Below are positions 9,980 through 18,536 of a stretch of DNA of 64,000 bases, one piece after another; the first letter of the stretch is position 1; every line of letters begins with the position of its first letter. The stretch is taken from the NCBI GenBank assembly GCA_002428985.1, contig DIYL01000054.1:186001-250000 (forward strand). The letters run 5' to 3'. Source of the DNA: Anaerolineales bacterium UBA6055 (lineage in GTDB: Bacteria; Chloroflexota; Anaerolineae; Aggregatilineales; Phototrophicaceae). Made by a program: the position numbers and the translations under genes. The notes beneath the pieces are model-generated. The model worked only from the letters and a program-made list of their open reading frames with translations. It was not told where the DNA came from and made no database searches.

Positions 9980-10558
9980 AAATAACCTCTTAATTTCTTA
10001 ATGTCGGATAATATCCCCAAATACCCTGTAATTATTTTACAGTTCTTGTAAGATTTTATCTCCCAACTTTAGTTAGTTGTTTTCTAATGATATTGCTTCA
10101 ATATCATCATGATAGGAGATATCCTTCAATCTTATTTATGCAGATTGAAATAACATTCAGTTATTACCGGAATTATTGTTATGCCTGCTATAACAATATA
10201 TTTAAAATAATCAATATTGGTTTTTAAATATATAAACAACTAATTATATATTCTTTATTATATCATAATTACGTAATAAATGTTACATTCTTCATTAATT
10301 CCGTACGCTTAATTGTAAACAAGTGCTTATATAAGTTTATATTTCGAAACGAAACAATTGCATTAATATCATATTTTGGGGTTTTGCAAATTATAATACA
10401 CACATTTCAATAAAATTAAGTGTCGCACATATAACAAAATGTCTTATGTGGTAAGTGTGAGTGCTTGATGTATATTGTCGACAATCCAATTGCTATATAG
10501 TTAGATTATCGCTAAACTAAGTCGTCTATGGTTTATATATAAGAATAGGACATGATAT
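9980..10558. other. 579-bp AT-rich divergent intergenic region with inverted repeats
   Basis: No gene was found here. It separates the FHA gene (minus) and the DapA-like gene (plus) and must carry promoters for both. Three clear inverted repeats are present: GATATTG-CTT-CAATATC (10089-10105), TTCAATCT/AGATTGAA (10125-10149) and TATTGTTAT/ATAACAATA (10174-10198). The last holds ATGCCTGCTATAA, a string that recurs near 28687. The rest is very AT-rich with no convincing -35/-10 pair. Confidence 0.5.
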
Positions 10559-11473
10559 ATGACAGGAAAAATAACTGGTATTTTTAATATTCTTGCGACA
10601 CCGTTTACGGCTAATTATGATGTTGATTATGATAGTCTTAAAAATTTAGTCGAATTCCAAATGGATAAAGGCGCATATGGATTGACCATCCTCGGTGTGA
10701 TGGGGGAAGCTGCAAAACTTAGTGTTGATGAGCGTAAAGCTGTCATGGACACAGTCGTTGAAACAGTTAATGGGGCAATCCCTGTTGTCGTTGGGACAAG
10801 CCATCCAGAAACAGCAACATGTATTGAGTTAAGCTCCGCTGCCTTCTCGGCAGGCGCAGACGGTGTAATGATCGCCCCACCTCGCATGGAAGACAAATCC
10901 GATGAAGCGATTATGGCATTGTATAGGACCATAGCCGAGAAGATCACTGATCCAATTGTCGTGCAAGACTTCCCACCAATTAATGATGTGCTGATGTCAC
11001 CTGATTTGCTAGCCAAAATCGCTGACGAAATCCCTAATGCACGCTACCTCAAGCTAGAAGATCCACCGTTGATGGAAAAAATTGGTGCAATCCGTGAACG
11101 TACCGATAAGTTTGAGATTTTTGGTGGTCTTGGTGGTATGTTCCTGTTGGAAGAGCTTAAGCGCGGTGCATCCGGTACAATGACAGGCTTCGCATTTACC
11201 GAAATCTTGGTCGCGGTTTATGATGCATTTAACACAGGCGAGTTAGATACTGCTGAAACTATCTTTGACAAATATCTACCGCTTATTCGCTATGAAAATC
11301 AACCTCAAATCAATCTCACGATTCGTAAAGAATTCCTCAAACGACGTGGCGCGATGGTAAATGCAACCCCACGTGAGCCGTTTAATCCAATTGATGCAGG
11401 TACACATGAGGAAATTTCATGGTTGCTCAAGCGCGTTGGCATTGATGATCCAACAGTTAAGTTGAAGCTCTAA
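10559..11473 (+). CDS. DapA-family (dihydrodipicolinate synthase-like) aldolase/lyase
   Basis: The 304-residue (beta/alpha)8 protein belongs to the DHDPS/N-acetylneuraminate lyase superfamily. It has the GxxGE loop (GVMGE, 46-50) and the Schiff-base lysine in YLKLEDPP (Lys165). The usual YN-x-P segment carrying the catalytic tyrosine reads VQDFPP at 135-140, so it is unlikely to be a true lysine-pathway DHDPS. The family cleaves or forms pyruvate-type aldol adducts; the substrate here is unknown. AGGA upstream fits the ATG at 10559. It begins a same-strand run (PH-like protein, SDR, two ATP-grasp genes), suggesting a shared pathway, though gaps of 30-124 bp leave room for separate promoters. 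Confidence 0.8.
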   Translation: MTGKITGIFNILATPFTANYDVDYDSLKNLVEFQMDKGAYGLTILGVMGEAAKLSVDERKAVMDTVVETVNGAIPVVVGTSHPETATCIELSSAAFSAGADGVMIAPPRMEDKSDEAIMALYRTIAEKITDPIVVQDFPPINDVLMSPDLLAKIADEIPNARYLKLEDPPLMEKIGAIRERTDKFEIFGGLGGMFLLEELKRGASGTMTGFAFTEILVAVYDAFNTGELDTAETIFDKYLPLIRYENQPQINLTIRKEFLKRRGAMVNATPREPFNPIDAGTHEEISWLLKRVGIDDPTVKLKL

Positions 11474-11503
11474 AACCAATCACACTGTGAGTAAAGGATA
11501 ATC

Positions 11504-12139
11504 TTGGCGATGCAACGCAAACAAAAATTACCAGAAATTCTCGCATCCGAACTCTATGATGGTGAAGAAGTTGTCTGGTGGGGACAACCCATCCCGACGC
11601 GCTTAGCATTTGATGTAAATATCATGAACTTAGCTACAAGTGCTGGGCTAGCTGCTTTCGCCATATTTTTCTATACATTTACACAAGAGATGTTTGCTGA
11701 AAGTGCAATGCGCTCATTCAGCGTTAGTAGTCGAGGTGACGGAATTCGCTCATTTGTCCAGCTTATGTTCACGATTGTCCCCTTGTTTATGTTTCTGAGT
11801 GCAGCTTGGACAATAATTTCACCACTAAAGAACTATGTTGCTGGATTACGGACATACTATCTGCTTACGAACCAACGCGCTGTTATCGTCAAAAATCTAT
11901 TATCGAAACAAGTGCAGTCGTTTTATGATGAAAATGTTGACAGGTTGAATGTAAATCACTTTGGGAATGGGGTGGGTAGTATTTTCTTCGCGACAGAACA
12001 AATTACACGACAAGTCCCAAACAAGAATCGTACTACTACTGTCACAGTAAAACACGGATTTAGAGCGATTGCGGATGTACGAACTGTAGAAGATATGATG
12101 TCGCAGATTTTCTTCAACACAGATAAAAAGAAGAAGTAG
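11504..12139 (+). CDS. Small membrane protein with PH-like domain
   Basis: This 211-residue protein has two predicted membrane segments (about residues 30-52 and 88-112) and then a stretch typical of bacterial membrane-associated PH domains (TYYLLTNQRAVIV, about 126-138). It ends in a Lys-rich tail (DKKKK). The start is probably TTG at 11504, because AAAGGA (11493-11498) lies 5 bp upstream; the alternative ATG at 11510 has an 11-bp spacing. Such proteins usually have no assigned function. The gene lies 30 bp after the DapA-like gene and may be co-transcribed with it. Confidence 0.65.
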   Translation: MAMQRKQKLPEILASELYDGEEVVWWGQPIPTRLAFDVNIMNLATSAGLAAFAIFFYTFTQEMFAESAMRSFSVSSRGDGIRSFVQLMFTIVPLFMFLSAAWTIISPLKNYVAGLRTYYLLTNQRAVIVKNLLSKQVQSFYDENVDRLNVNHFGNGVGSIFFATEQITRQVPNKNRTTTVTVKHGFRAIADVRTVEDMMSQIFFNTDKKKK

Positions 12140-12211
12140 AAGCACTGAGCACATCACATATAAGTGCCAGTACAATATGATCAATAAAATTAAAATAGAA
12201 GGACAAAAGTT

Positions 12212-12994
12212 ATGGATCTCGGATTAAAAGGTAAGGTAGCGCTAGTGGCTGCATCCAGTAAAGGGCTTGGTTATGGTGTTGCCAAAGCGCTTGCAGAAAA
12301 TGGCGCAAAAGTCTCGTTGTGCAGTCGTACTGAAGCAGATGTCCAAGCCGCAGCCCAGACACTGGCTGACGAATACGGAGCAGAGACAGTTGCCACAGCT
12401 TGCGACGTAACAAATCCTAATGATATTCAAGCATGGATTGATAAAACTGTTGAGGCGTGGGGTCAAATTGATTGTCTACTTGTAAATGCAGGTGGTCCCC
12501 CAGCAAAAGTATTTAAAGATATTACAGATGAAGAATGGCAATCGGCATTCGAACTCACATTGTTGAGTAGTGTACGTATGATTCGAGCGACTCTACCGCA
12601 TATGACCGATGGTGGTTCAATCCTAACAGTTACATCTTCATCAATCAAAGAGCCTATCCCACGTTTGGGTCTTTCGACTGTGATGCGTTCGGGTGTGATG
12701 GGGTTAGTTAAGACACTAGCTGATGAGCTTGCAGGAGATGGTGTTCGCGTCAACAATCTAATCCCGGGGCGAATTGATACCGACCGTGTCAAACAATTAG
12801 ATACCAATACCTCAAAAGTCCTAAACATCGGGATTGATGAAGTCCGCGAACGTAGTAAAGCTAAAATCCCATTGGGACGCTACGGTAATATTGATGACTT
12901 TGGAGCAGCAGGTGCATTTTTATTGTCACCAGCGGCAAGCTATATCACCGGTGCAACCTTGCGCGTTGATGGTGGCGCAATGCGATCAATGTAG
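12212..12994 (+). CDS. SDR-family protein lacking the YxxxK catalytic motif
   Basis: The 260-residue Rossmann protein has the SDR nucleotide-binding loop in altered form (ASSKGLGYG, about 14-22), the NAGGPP version of the NNAG motif near 90 and a typical C-terminus (ASYITGATLRVDGG). Where the catalytic YxxxK is expected, the sequence reads LSTVMRSGVMG. A known subgroup annotated as 3-oxoacyl-ACP reductase-like shares this NAGGP/LSxxxR pattern and lacks the standard tetrad. Substrate and even enzyme activity are therefore uncertain. AGAAGGA precedes the ATG at 12212. Confidence 0.8.
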   Translation: MDLGLKGKVALVAASSKGLGYGVAKALAENGAKVSLCSRTEADVQAAAQTLADEYGAETVATACDVTNPNDIQAWIDKTVEAWGQIDCLLVNAGGPPAKVFKDITDEEWQSAFELTLLSSVRMIRATLPHMTDGGSILTVTSSSIKEPIPRLGLSTVMRSGVMGLVKTLADELAGDGVRVNNLIPGRIDTDRVKQLDTNTSKVLNIGIDEVRERSKAKIPLGRYGNIDDFGAAGAFLLSPAASYITGATLRVDGGAMRSM

Positions 12995-13010
12995 CCATTA
13001 GATCACTTAA

Positions 13011-13034
13011 TGGAGAGGCTATTATGTCTCTCCA
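13011..13034 (+). other. Stem-loop between SDR and ATP-grasp genes
   Basis: TGGAGAG (13011-13017) pairs perfectly with CTCTCCA (13028-13034) around a 10-base loop, 16 bp after the SDR stop. No T-run follows, so intrinsic termination is doubtful. It could be an mRNA-stabilising hairpin. Confidence 0.35.
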
Positions 13035-13118
13035 AACAGTCGTAAAACTTGTTTTTGCATTGTATGACATTATGCGTTACAAATTAAATATTGTTTACGT
13101 TCTAGTCAGGAGTGCAAG

Positions 13119-14081
13119 ATGAGTGATAATCTAAAAATCGGGTTATTTGTTGGTATGGAATGGTCGTGGCCTCCTGCATTTATTGATGAGGTGAACAACC
13201 GAACTGCTGAAACAGGTGTTACCGCTGAATTTGTGAAAACTGGTGGCATTGCTGAGAATGTCGACAATCCATACCGTGTCATCATTGACCGTATCTCTCA
13301 TGAAGTTCCATATTATCGTTCGTACCTCAAAAACGCGACACTCCAAGGTGTAAAAGTTGTCAACGATCCATTTATGTGGACTGCCGACGACAAATATTTT
13401 GGAACATCACTTATTAAAAAGCTCGGGGTTGCTGTTCCTAAAACGTATGTCCTCCCCAATAAAGACTATGTACCCGGTATTGATCATGAGAAAAGCCTGC
13501 GTAACCTCGAATCATCTATTCAATGGGATAAAATAGTCGAAGACTTAGGTGGTTTCCCTCTCGTGCTAAAAGATGCACATGGCGGTGGATGGAATGCCGT
13601 CTATATCGTGCACTCTATGCAAGAACTATGGGATGCATACAACGAGAGTGGGCTTCTCACAATGATTCTACAAGAATTTGTCGAGTGGGACATATATGCG
13701 CGCTGTATGTGCCTCGGGCAAGAAGAAGTCCGAGTTATGCAATATAACCCGAATGAACGCTACTATTATCCTGAACCGGAATTTGATGATGCACTGTTTA
13801 AACACATCCATGATGATACACTCAAGATTTGTCAGGCATTTGGGTATGATATGAACACCTGTGAATTTGCAGTCCGTGATGGGATTCCCTATGCCATTGA
13901 TTTTATGAACCCTGCCCCTGATATGGATGTAAACTCCCTAGGTCAAAATCACTTTGACTGGATGGTCACAAAAATGGCGGATCATATGATACGATTTGCT
14001 AAAAGTGATTCACAGACCCGTAAGCGGTATGACTGGGGTCAAAAAGCAATTGATGCCGAAAGCCAATCTGATGCTGAATGA
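13119..14081 (+). CDS. ATP-grasp ligase (RimK-like fold)
   Basis: The 320-residue protein has an N-terminal pre-ATP-grasp domain and an ATP-grasp fold. Visible elements are PLVLKDAHGGGW (ATP-contacting Lys151 and a glycine-rich loop at 155-157), ILQEFVEWD (about 183-191), and the metal-binding end CEFAVRDG...DFMNPAP with Asp261 and Asn264. Enzymes of this fold form an acyl-phosphate and ligate a carboxylate to an amine or thiol. The substrate is not deducible. AGGAG lies 7 bp before the ATG at 13119. The next gene starts inside its 3' end, so the two ATP-grasp proteins are translationally linked and probably act together. Confidence 0.78.
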   Translation: MSDNLKIGLFVGMEWSWPPAFIDEVNNRTAETGVTAEFVKTGGIAENVDNPYRVIIDRISHEVPYYRSYLKNATLQGVKVVNDPFMWTADDKYFGTSLIKKLGVAVPKTYVLPNKDYVPGIDHEKSLRNLESSIQWDKIVEDLGGFPLVLKDAHGGGWNAVYIVHSMQELWDAYNESGLLTMILQEFVEWDIYARCMCLGQEEVRVMQYNPNERYYYPEPEFDDALFKHIHDDTLKICQAFGYDMNTCEFAVRDGIPYAIDFMNPAPDMDVNSLGQNHFDWMVTKMADHMIRFAKSDSQTRKRYDWGQKAIDAESQSDAE

Positions 14082-15420
14082 TGCAATTCAGTATTATCAT
14101 GATCTGCTGACACCATCCTTTGCACAAGAGATGGATGCGGTGATGCGTCATCGCCTAAAAGAAGAAACCCTCTACTTTGGCTCACGCCCATTATGTGTGG
14201 TATTGCGTCCTCATTTCTATACCGAGACAAATTGGAATTTTGTCAAAATGGGGTTGGAAACAGTTCTCACAGCTTTTGAGAAATTACATCATGCCCTATT
14301 AGAAGACAAAAACCTTCGTGCACAGTTACATCTTGACCCATATGAAGAAGAACTACTCCATATTGATAATCCTGCTGTACCGCCGTGGACAAGCTCACGG
14401 CTTGACACATTTTTCCTACAAGACGAAGGCATTTTAAAAATTGTCGAATACAACGCCGAAACACCTGCAGGCATCGGTTATGGTGATGTACTTGCAGATG
14501 TATTTAACGAATTACAGGTCTTGCGTGAATTTAGACAAAAATATCATGTCCGACAGATTCGATCCCTATATACATTAAGTACAGCGTTAATTGATGGGTA
14601 TCGTAAATGGGGAGGAAAACAAGAAAAACCGCACATTGCGATTTTGGATTGGGGTAACGTCCCAACACTAAACGAGCATGTCATTACTGCCAAACATCTC
14701 CAAAAGTTAGGGTATCCTACCCAACTTGGAGACCCTCGCCGTCTTGATTATCGCAATGGTCATTTATATCTTGGCGATTTCCGCATTGATATGATTTATA
14801 AGCGTGTGTTGTACAGCGAATTATTTAATCAAATGGGTATGAATAATCCAATTGTTCGAGCAATACGCGACGGCAATGTTTATATCACGAATTCAATTAG
14901 TGCCAAAATGCTTGCAAAAAAGGCGAGTCTTGCACTGCTTAGCGATGAGAGAAATCAACATTTCTTCTCCTCAGAAGAAAAACAAGCCATTAGTGACTTT
15001 ATTCCATGGACACGTGTTGTAGAGGAGCGCAAAACAATTTATCGCGGTCAAGAAATTGACCTGATAGATTATATCGCACAAAATCGCGATCAGTTCACGA
15101 TCAAACCAAATGATGACTATGGTGGTAGTGGGGTTATGCTCGGTTGGCAATCGTCAGCAGGCGCATGGGAGTCCAAACTCAAACTTGCGCTGGAACAACC
15201 CCATGTCGTGCAAGAGAAGGTACAAGTTGTCGAACGTGATTTCCCAATGTGGATTGATGGCGGGGTAGACATCAGTAAACGCTATGTTGATGCAGACCCT
15301 TATATCTTTAATGGTAATACAGTTGATGGTGTCTTGACACGCCTATCACCACTGGAACTTCTGAATGTTACAGCAGGTGGTGGATCAGTTGTCCCAACTG
15401 TGGTCATCAGCAAAAAGTAA
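14071..15420 (+). CDS. Circularly permuted type-2 ATP-grasp protein
   Basis: The 449-residue protein resembles the circularly permuted ATP-grasp/glutathionylspermidine-synthase-like group. Key strings are SSRLD (108-112), EYNAETPAGIGYGD (126-139), NSISAKMLAKKASL, FTIKPNDDYGGSGVMLG (about 343-359) and the C-terminal NVTAGGGSVVPTVV. The ATG at 14071 overlaps the upstream stop by 11 bp; the open frame extends further upstream (ATG at 14053), but the chosen start gives the normal coupled overlap and the conserved sequence begins right after it. Known relatives form amide bonds on peptides or polyamines. Substrate unknown; it is paired with the ATP-grasp gene at 13119. Confidence 0.78.
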   Translation: MLNDAIQYYHDLLTPSFAQEMDAVMRHRLKEETLYFGSRPLCVVLRPHFYTETNWNFVKMGLETVLTAFEKLHHALLEDKNLRAQLHLDPYEEELLHIDNPAVPPWTSSRLDTFFLQDEGILKIVEYNAETPAGIGYGDVLADVFNELQVLREFRQKYHVRQIRSLYTLSTALIDGYRKWGGKQEKPHIAILDWGNVPTLNEHVITAKHLQKLGYPTQLGDPRRLDYRNGHLYLGDFRIDMIYKRVLYSELFNQMGMNNPIVRAIRDGNVYITNSISAKMLAKKASLALLSDERNQHFFSSEEKQAISDFIPWTRVVEERKTIYRGQEIDLIDYIAQNRDQFTIKPNDDYGGSGVMLGWQSSAGAWESKLKLALEQPHVVQEKVQVVERDFPMWIDGGVDISKRYVDADPYIFNGNTVDGVLTRLSPLELLNVTAGGGSVVPTVVISKK

Positions 15421-15434
15421 GCCAAAACATATAA

Positions 15435-15471
15435 AGCGTAACCTCAATATAAGTTACATTAGGGTTACGCT
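15435..15471. terminator. Possible bidirectional terminator between convergent genes
   Basis: AGCGTAACC (15435-15443) is complementary to GGTTACGCT (15463-15471) around a 19-base loop, in the 66-bp gap between the ATP-grasp gene and the convergent ychF. No strong T-run follows on either side, so termination strength is uncertain. Confidence 0.4.
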
Positions 15472-15486
15472 ACTTCGTCATAAAAC

Positions 15487-16587
15487 TTACACATTAAAGC
15501 GAAATTGAATTACATCCCCATCATCCACAATGTAGTCTTGCCCCTCGACTTGCATTAGCCCTGCCGATTTAATGGCGTTGCGATCACGATGTTCAGCGAA
15601 GATCGCATATGGGATAACCTCAGCCCGAATAAATCCGCGCTCGAAATCAGTATGGATTACACCAGCGGCTTTAGGGGCTGTCCAACCTTCATGGATTGTC
15701 CATGCGCGAACTTCATTGTCATTATATGTGAAGTAACTGATCAGCCCAAGTAGGTGGTAACTCTTTCGGATTAACTTTTCGAGCCCACTATCTTGAATAT
15801 CATACAACTCGAGATATTCTTCCCGCTCTTCTTCACTGAGCCCTGCCATTTCTTGTTCGAGGCTGGCGCATACAACAAGGATTTCTGCTCCTTGCTCTTC
15901 TGCAACTTTGCGGGCAGCAATCACATAGTCATTATCTTCATTTAAATTTTCTTCACCGACATTTGCTGCATAAATGACAGGTTTAGCGGTCAAAAAGCGC
16001 ATTTCTTGATTAAGCCTAACAAATGCGTTGTCTTCGCGATTCGGGTATGTCCATAACGGTTTGCCTTCACCGATGTAATCTAGCAAGTTTTTTGCCATCT
16101 CAAATACAGGTTGCAGTTTTTTGTCACCCTTGACTTCACGCTCTAACTTTTCCATACGCTTTTCAAGTTGTTGTAAATCAGCAAGCGCTAATTCGGTGTT
16201 TATTACCTCAATATCATCGACTGGGTCAGGCTTTGCATTCACATGGACAACATTATCATCATCAAAACAGCGCACGACATGTAATATCGCATCCACATCG
16301 CGGATATTCCCCAGAAATTGGTTACCGAGTCCTTCACCTGTACTCGCACCTTTAACAAGCCCTGCAACATCAACGAAGTCAACAGTCGTGTGGATAGCTT
16401 GTCCAACCGATACAATATCTTGCAAGTTCGTTAAGCGGTCATCAGGGACAGGTACAACCGCCTTATTGGGTTCAATTGTACAAAAAGGGTAATTTTCTGC
16501 CGCAGCATTTTGTTCGCGGGTTAGGGCATTGAAGAGGGTACTTTTACCAACATTGGGTAACCCTACAATTCCGATACTCAAACTCAT
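15487..16587 (-). CDS. ychF: Redox-regulated GTPase/ATPase YchF (Obg family)
   Basis: The 366-residue length matches YchF (about 363 in E. coli). The P-loop GLPNVGKST is at residues 9-17, switch region DFVDVAGLVKGAS follows, and the base-recognition motif reads NVGE rather than NKxD, the feature that makes YchF prefer ATP. The C-terminal TGS domain ends with the expected VDDGDVIQFRFNV. YchF binds ribosomes and has been linked to the oxidative stress response. AAGGAAG lies just upstream of the ATG at 16587. It is separated from the downstream-facing ABC genes by 108 bp and is probably transcribed on its own. Confidence 0.95.
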   Translation of the reverse strand: MSLSIGIVGLPNVGKSTLFNALTREQNAAAENYPFCTIEPNKAVVPVPDDRLTNLQDIVSVGQAIHTTVDFVDVAGLVKGASTGEGLGNQFLGNIRDVDAILHVVRCFDDDNVVHVNAKPDPVDDIEVINTELALADLQQLEKRMEKLEREVKGDKKLQPVFEMAKNLLDYIGEGKPLWTYPNREDNAFVRLNQEMRFLTAKPVIYAANVGEENLNEDNDYVIAARKVAEEQGAEILVVCASLEQEMAGLSEEEREEYLELYDIQDSGLEKLIRKSYHLLGLISYFTYNDNEVRAWTIHEGWTAPKAAGVIHTDFERGFIRAEVIPYAIFAEHRDRNAIKSAGLMQVEGQDYIVDDGDVIQFRFNV

Positions 16588-16695
16588 AATTCGACTTCCT
16601 TAGCTATCAGATGAACCTTCATAGTACAAAAGTTAGCATCACATATCTAGCGCAGGTCGTTCTCCATGCATTTATGGTTTACCTATAGATGCACT

Positions 16696-18522
16696 TTAAT
16701 CAACCAACTCCACAAATTGCCGATCATGTAACTCATGATAGAGACCACGTTGACTAATGAGTTCAGTATGCGTTCCTTGCTCTATGATTTTTCCCGCTTG
16801 CACAACACAAATTTGATCGGCATTGACAATCGTACTAAGGCGATGCGCAATCACGATTGAGGTACGGTTTGCCAACAATTTTTTGAGTGCATCTTGAATG
16901 AGCGATTCGGTGACCATATCAACACTCGATGTTGCTTCATCCATAACGAGAATACGCGGGTCAGCGAGAATTGCACGAGCAATTGAAATCAATTGACGTT
17001 GTCCTACAGACAGATTTGCCCCGTCTTCTAAAATTTCCGCGTTGTAGCTATCTGGTAACTTATCGACAAATGAATGCACATTGGCTAATTCTGCGGCACG
17101 AACCACTTCATCAATAGAAGCTGACGGTCTACCGAAGCGAATATTATCTGCAATTGTCCCAGAAAAGATAAATGGATCTTGTGAAACAAGTCCCATTTGT
17201 TGGCGCATAGATATTTGCTTGACATCCCGAACATCAATATCATCAATATAAACAGTTCCATCCGTAACATCATAGAAGCGTGCAATTAAGTTAGCAATAG
17301 ATGTTTTCCCTGCACCAGTCGGACCGACCAATGCCACCATTTGCCCCGGTGCAATATCAACATTGATGTTGTGTAAGACTTTTACATGATCTTTGTAGCC
17401 AAAAGATACATTTTTAAATTTAATATGTCCTGTAATCGTAGGCATATCAATCGCATCTGGTTTATCATTCACAGCCGGTTCAGTGTTTAATAGATTAATC
17501 ACACGTTCACCACCCGCCATCGCCGTTTGCATGGTCGCATAAAGCTGGCTAAGTTCTTGAACTGGCAAAAAGAAGCGGTTGACATATGCGAGAAATGCAA
17601 TCACTGTTCCGAGTGAAATGGTGCCATTCGCGACGCTAATCCCACCAAATAATAAAACAATACCCGTAGCAACCATGCTCAAAAATTCGACTGTTGGCAA
17701 GAAGATAAACGACAGCGAAATTGCCTCAATATTCGCATCACGGTTGGCTGCGTTGACTTCATCAAAACGCTCGGATGTACTACCTTCGTTCGCAAACGCC
17801 TGAATAACTCGAATACCCGTCAGATTCTCAGCAAGGTCACCAATTAGATGAGCATTTTTTGCGCGAGTATTGCGGAATGCTGTTTTTGCATATTTTGCAA
17901 AGATCATCGTGGCAATGACGATCACCGGGATAATAGCGAATGTCACCACCGCCAATTGTGCATTCAACGATAGCATCACAAGGATAATACCAGTTAGCAA
18001 AATACTATCACCAATCAGTGTAATCAACCCCTGCGATAACAACTGATTAATGACTCCAACATCGCTAATCACACGGGAAATCGTCACACCAATAATATGT
18101 GTATCGTGATAGCTGAGCGGTAATTTTTGTAGATGCGAGAATAGTTTGCTGCGTAAATCAGATAGTACCTTTTGCCCAACCCAACTGAGGAGATAACGCT
18201 GTGTCATAGATGATAGATAGAGCACAACAAATGCAAGCAACATGACAAGGGCAATTTCGTTCAATCCCTCAATATCACCTTCAATAATTGGGCCGTCAAT
18301 TGCAACTTTGACAAGAAAGGGAGATAGTAGCGTCAAACCAGTTGTAACCAGCATCGCGATAAATGCACCAACCATCCGCAATGTATACGGTTTGACAAAC
18401 ACAAGTAAGTATTTAAATACCTTGAGGTTAAACGACTTACCATCGACTTTATCGGCATAACTTTCGAGGTTACCGCGTGGTCCACCAGTACGGACACCAG
18501 CTGATCCAATTGAAAATCCCAT
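16696..18522 (-). CDS. ABC exporter half-transporter B (catalytic-Glu NBD, LSVGQ signature)
   Basis: The 608-residue protein has an N-terminal six-helix ABC exporter domain (about residues 35-330) and a nucleotide-binding domain with Walker A GPTGAGKTS, signature LSVGQRQL (degenerate LSGGQ), and Walker B/D-loop ILVMDEATSSVD with the catalytic Glu. The ATG at 18522 is preferred because GAGGAGAG lies 8 bp upstream; the alternative GTG at 18540 would sit inside that ribosome binding site and overlap the upstream stop. It is translated directly after the partner at 18537-20285. Together they form a heterodimeric multidrug/lipid-type exporter of the inner membrane. Substrate unknown. Confidence 0.9.
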   Translation of the reverse strand: MGFSIGSAGVRTGGPRGNLESYADKVDGKSFNLKVFKYLLVFVKPYTLRMVGAFIAMLVTTGLTLLSPFLVKVAIDGPIIEGDIEGLNEIALVMLLAFVVLYLSSMTQRYLLSWVGQKVLSDLRSKLFSHLQKLPLSYHDTHIIGVTISRVISDVGVINQLLSQGLITLIGDSILLTGIILVMLSLNAQLAVVTFAIIPVIVIATMIFAKYAKTAFRNTRAKNAHLIGDLAENLTGIRVIQAFANEGSTSERFDEVNAANRDANIEAISLSFIFLPTVEFLSMVATGIVLLFGGISVANGTISLGTVIAFLAYVNRFFLPVQELSQLYATMQTAMAGGERVINLLNTEPAVNDKPDAIDMPTITGHIKFKNVSFGYKDHVKVLHNINVDIAPGQMVALVGPTGAGKTSIANLIARFYDVTDGTVYIDDIDVRDVKQISMRQQMGLVSQDPFIFSGTIADNIRFGRPSASIDEVVRAAELANVHSFVDKLPDSYNAEILEDGANLSVGQRQLISIARAILADPRILVMDEATSSVDMVTESLIQDALKKLLANRTSIVIAHRLSTIVNADQICVVQAGKIIEQGTHTELISQRGLYHELHDRQFVELVD

Positions 18523-18536
18523 AACTTTATCTCTCC

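Noticed and set aside
13011..13034. Intrinsic terminator after the SDR gene
   Set aside because: The stem is perfect but no T-run follows, so it is listed only as a stem-loop.
13996..14070. Longer N-terminus for the circularly permuted ATP-grasp gene
   Set aside because: The extra codons lie wholly inside the preceding ATP-grasp gene; the ATG at 14071 gives a normal short overlap and directly precedes recognisable family sequence.
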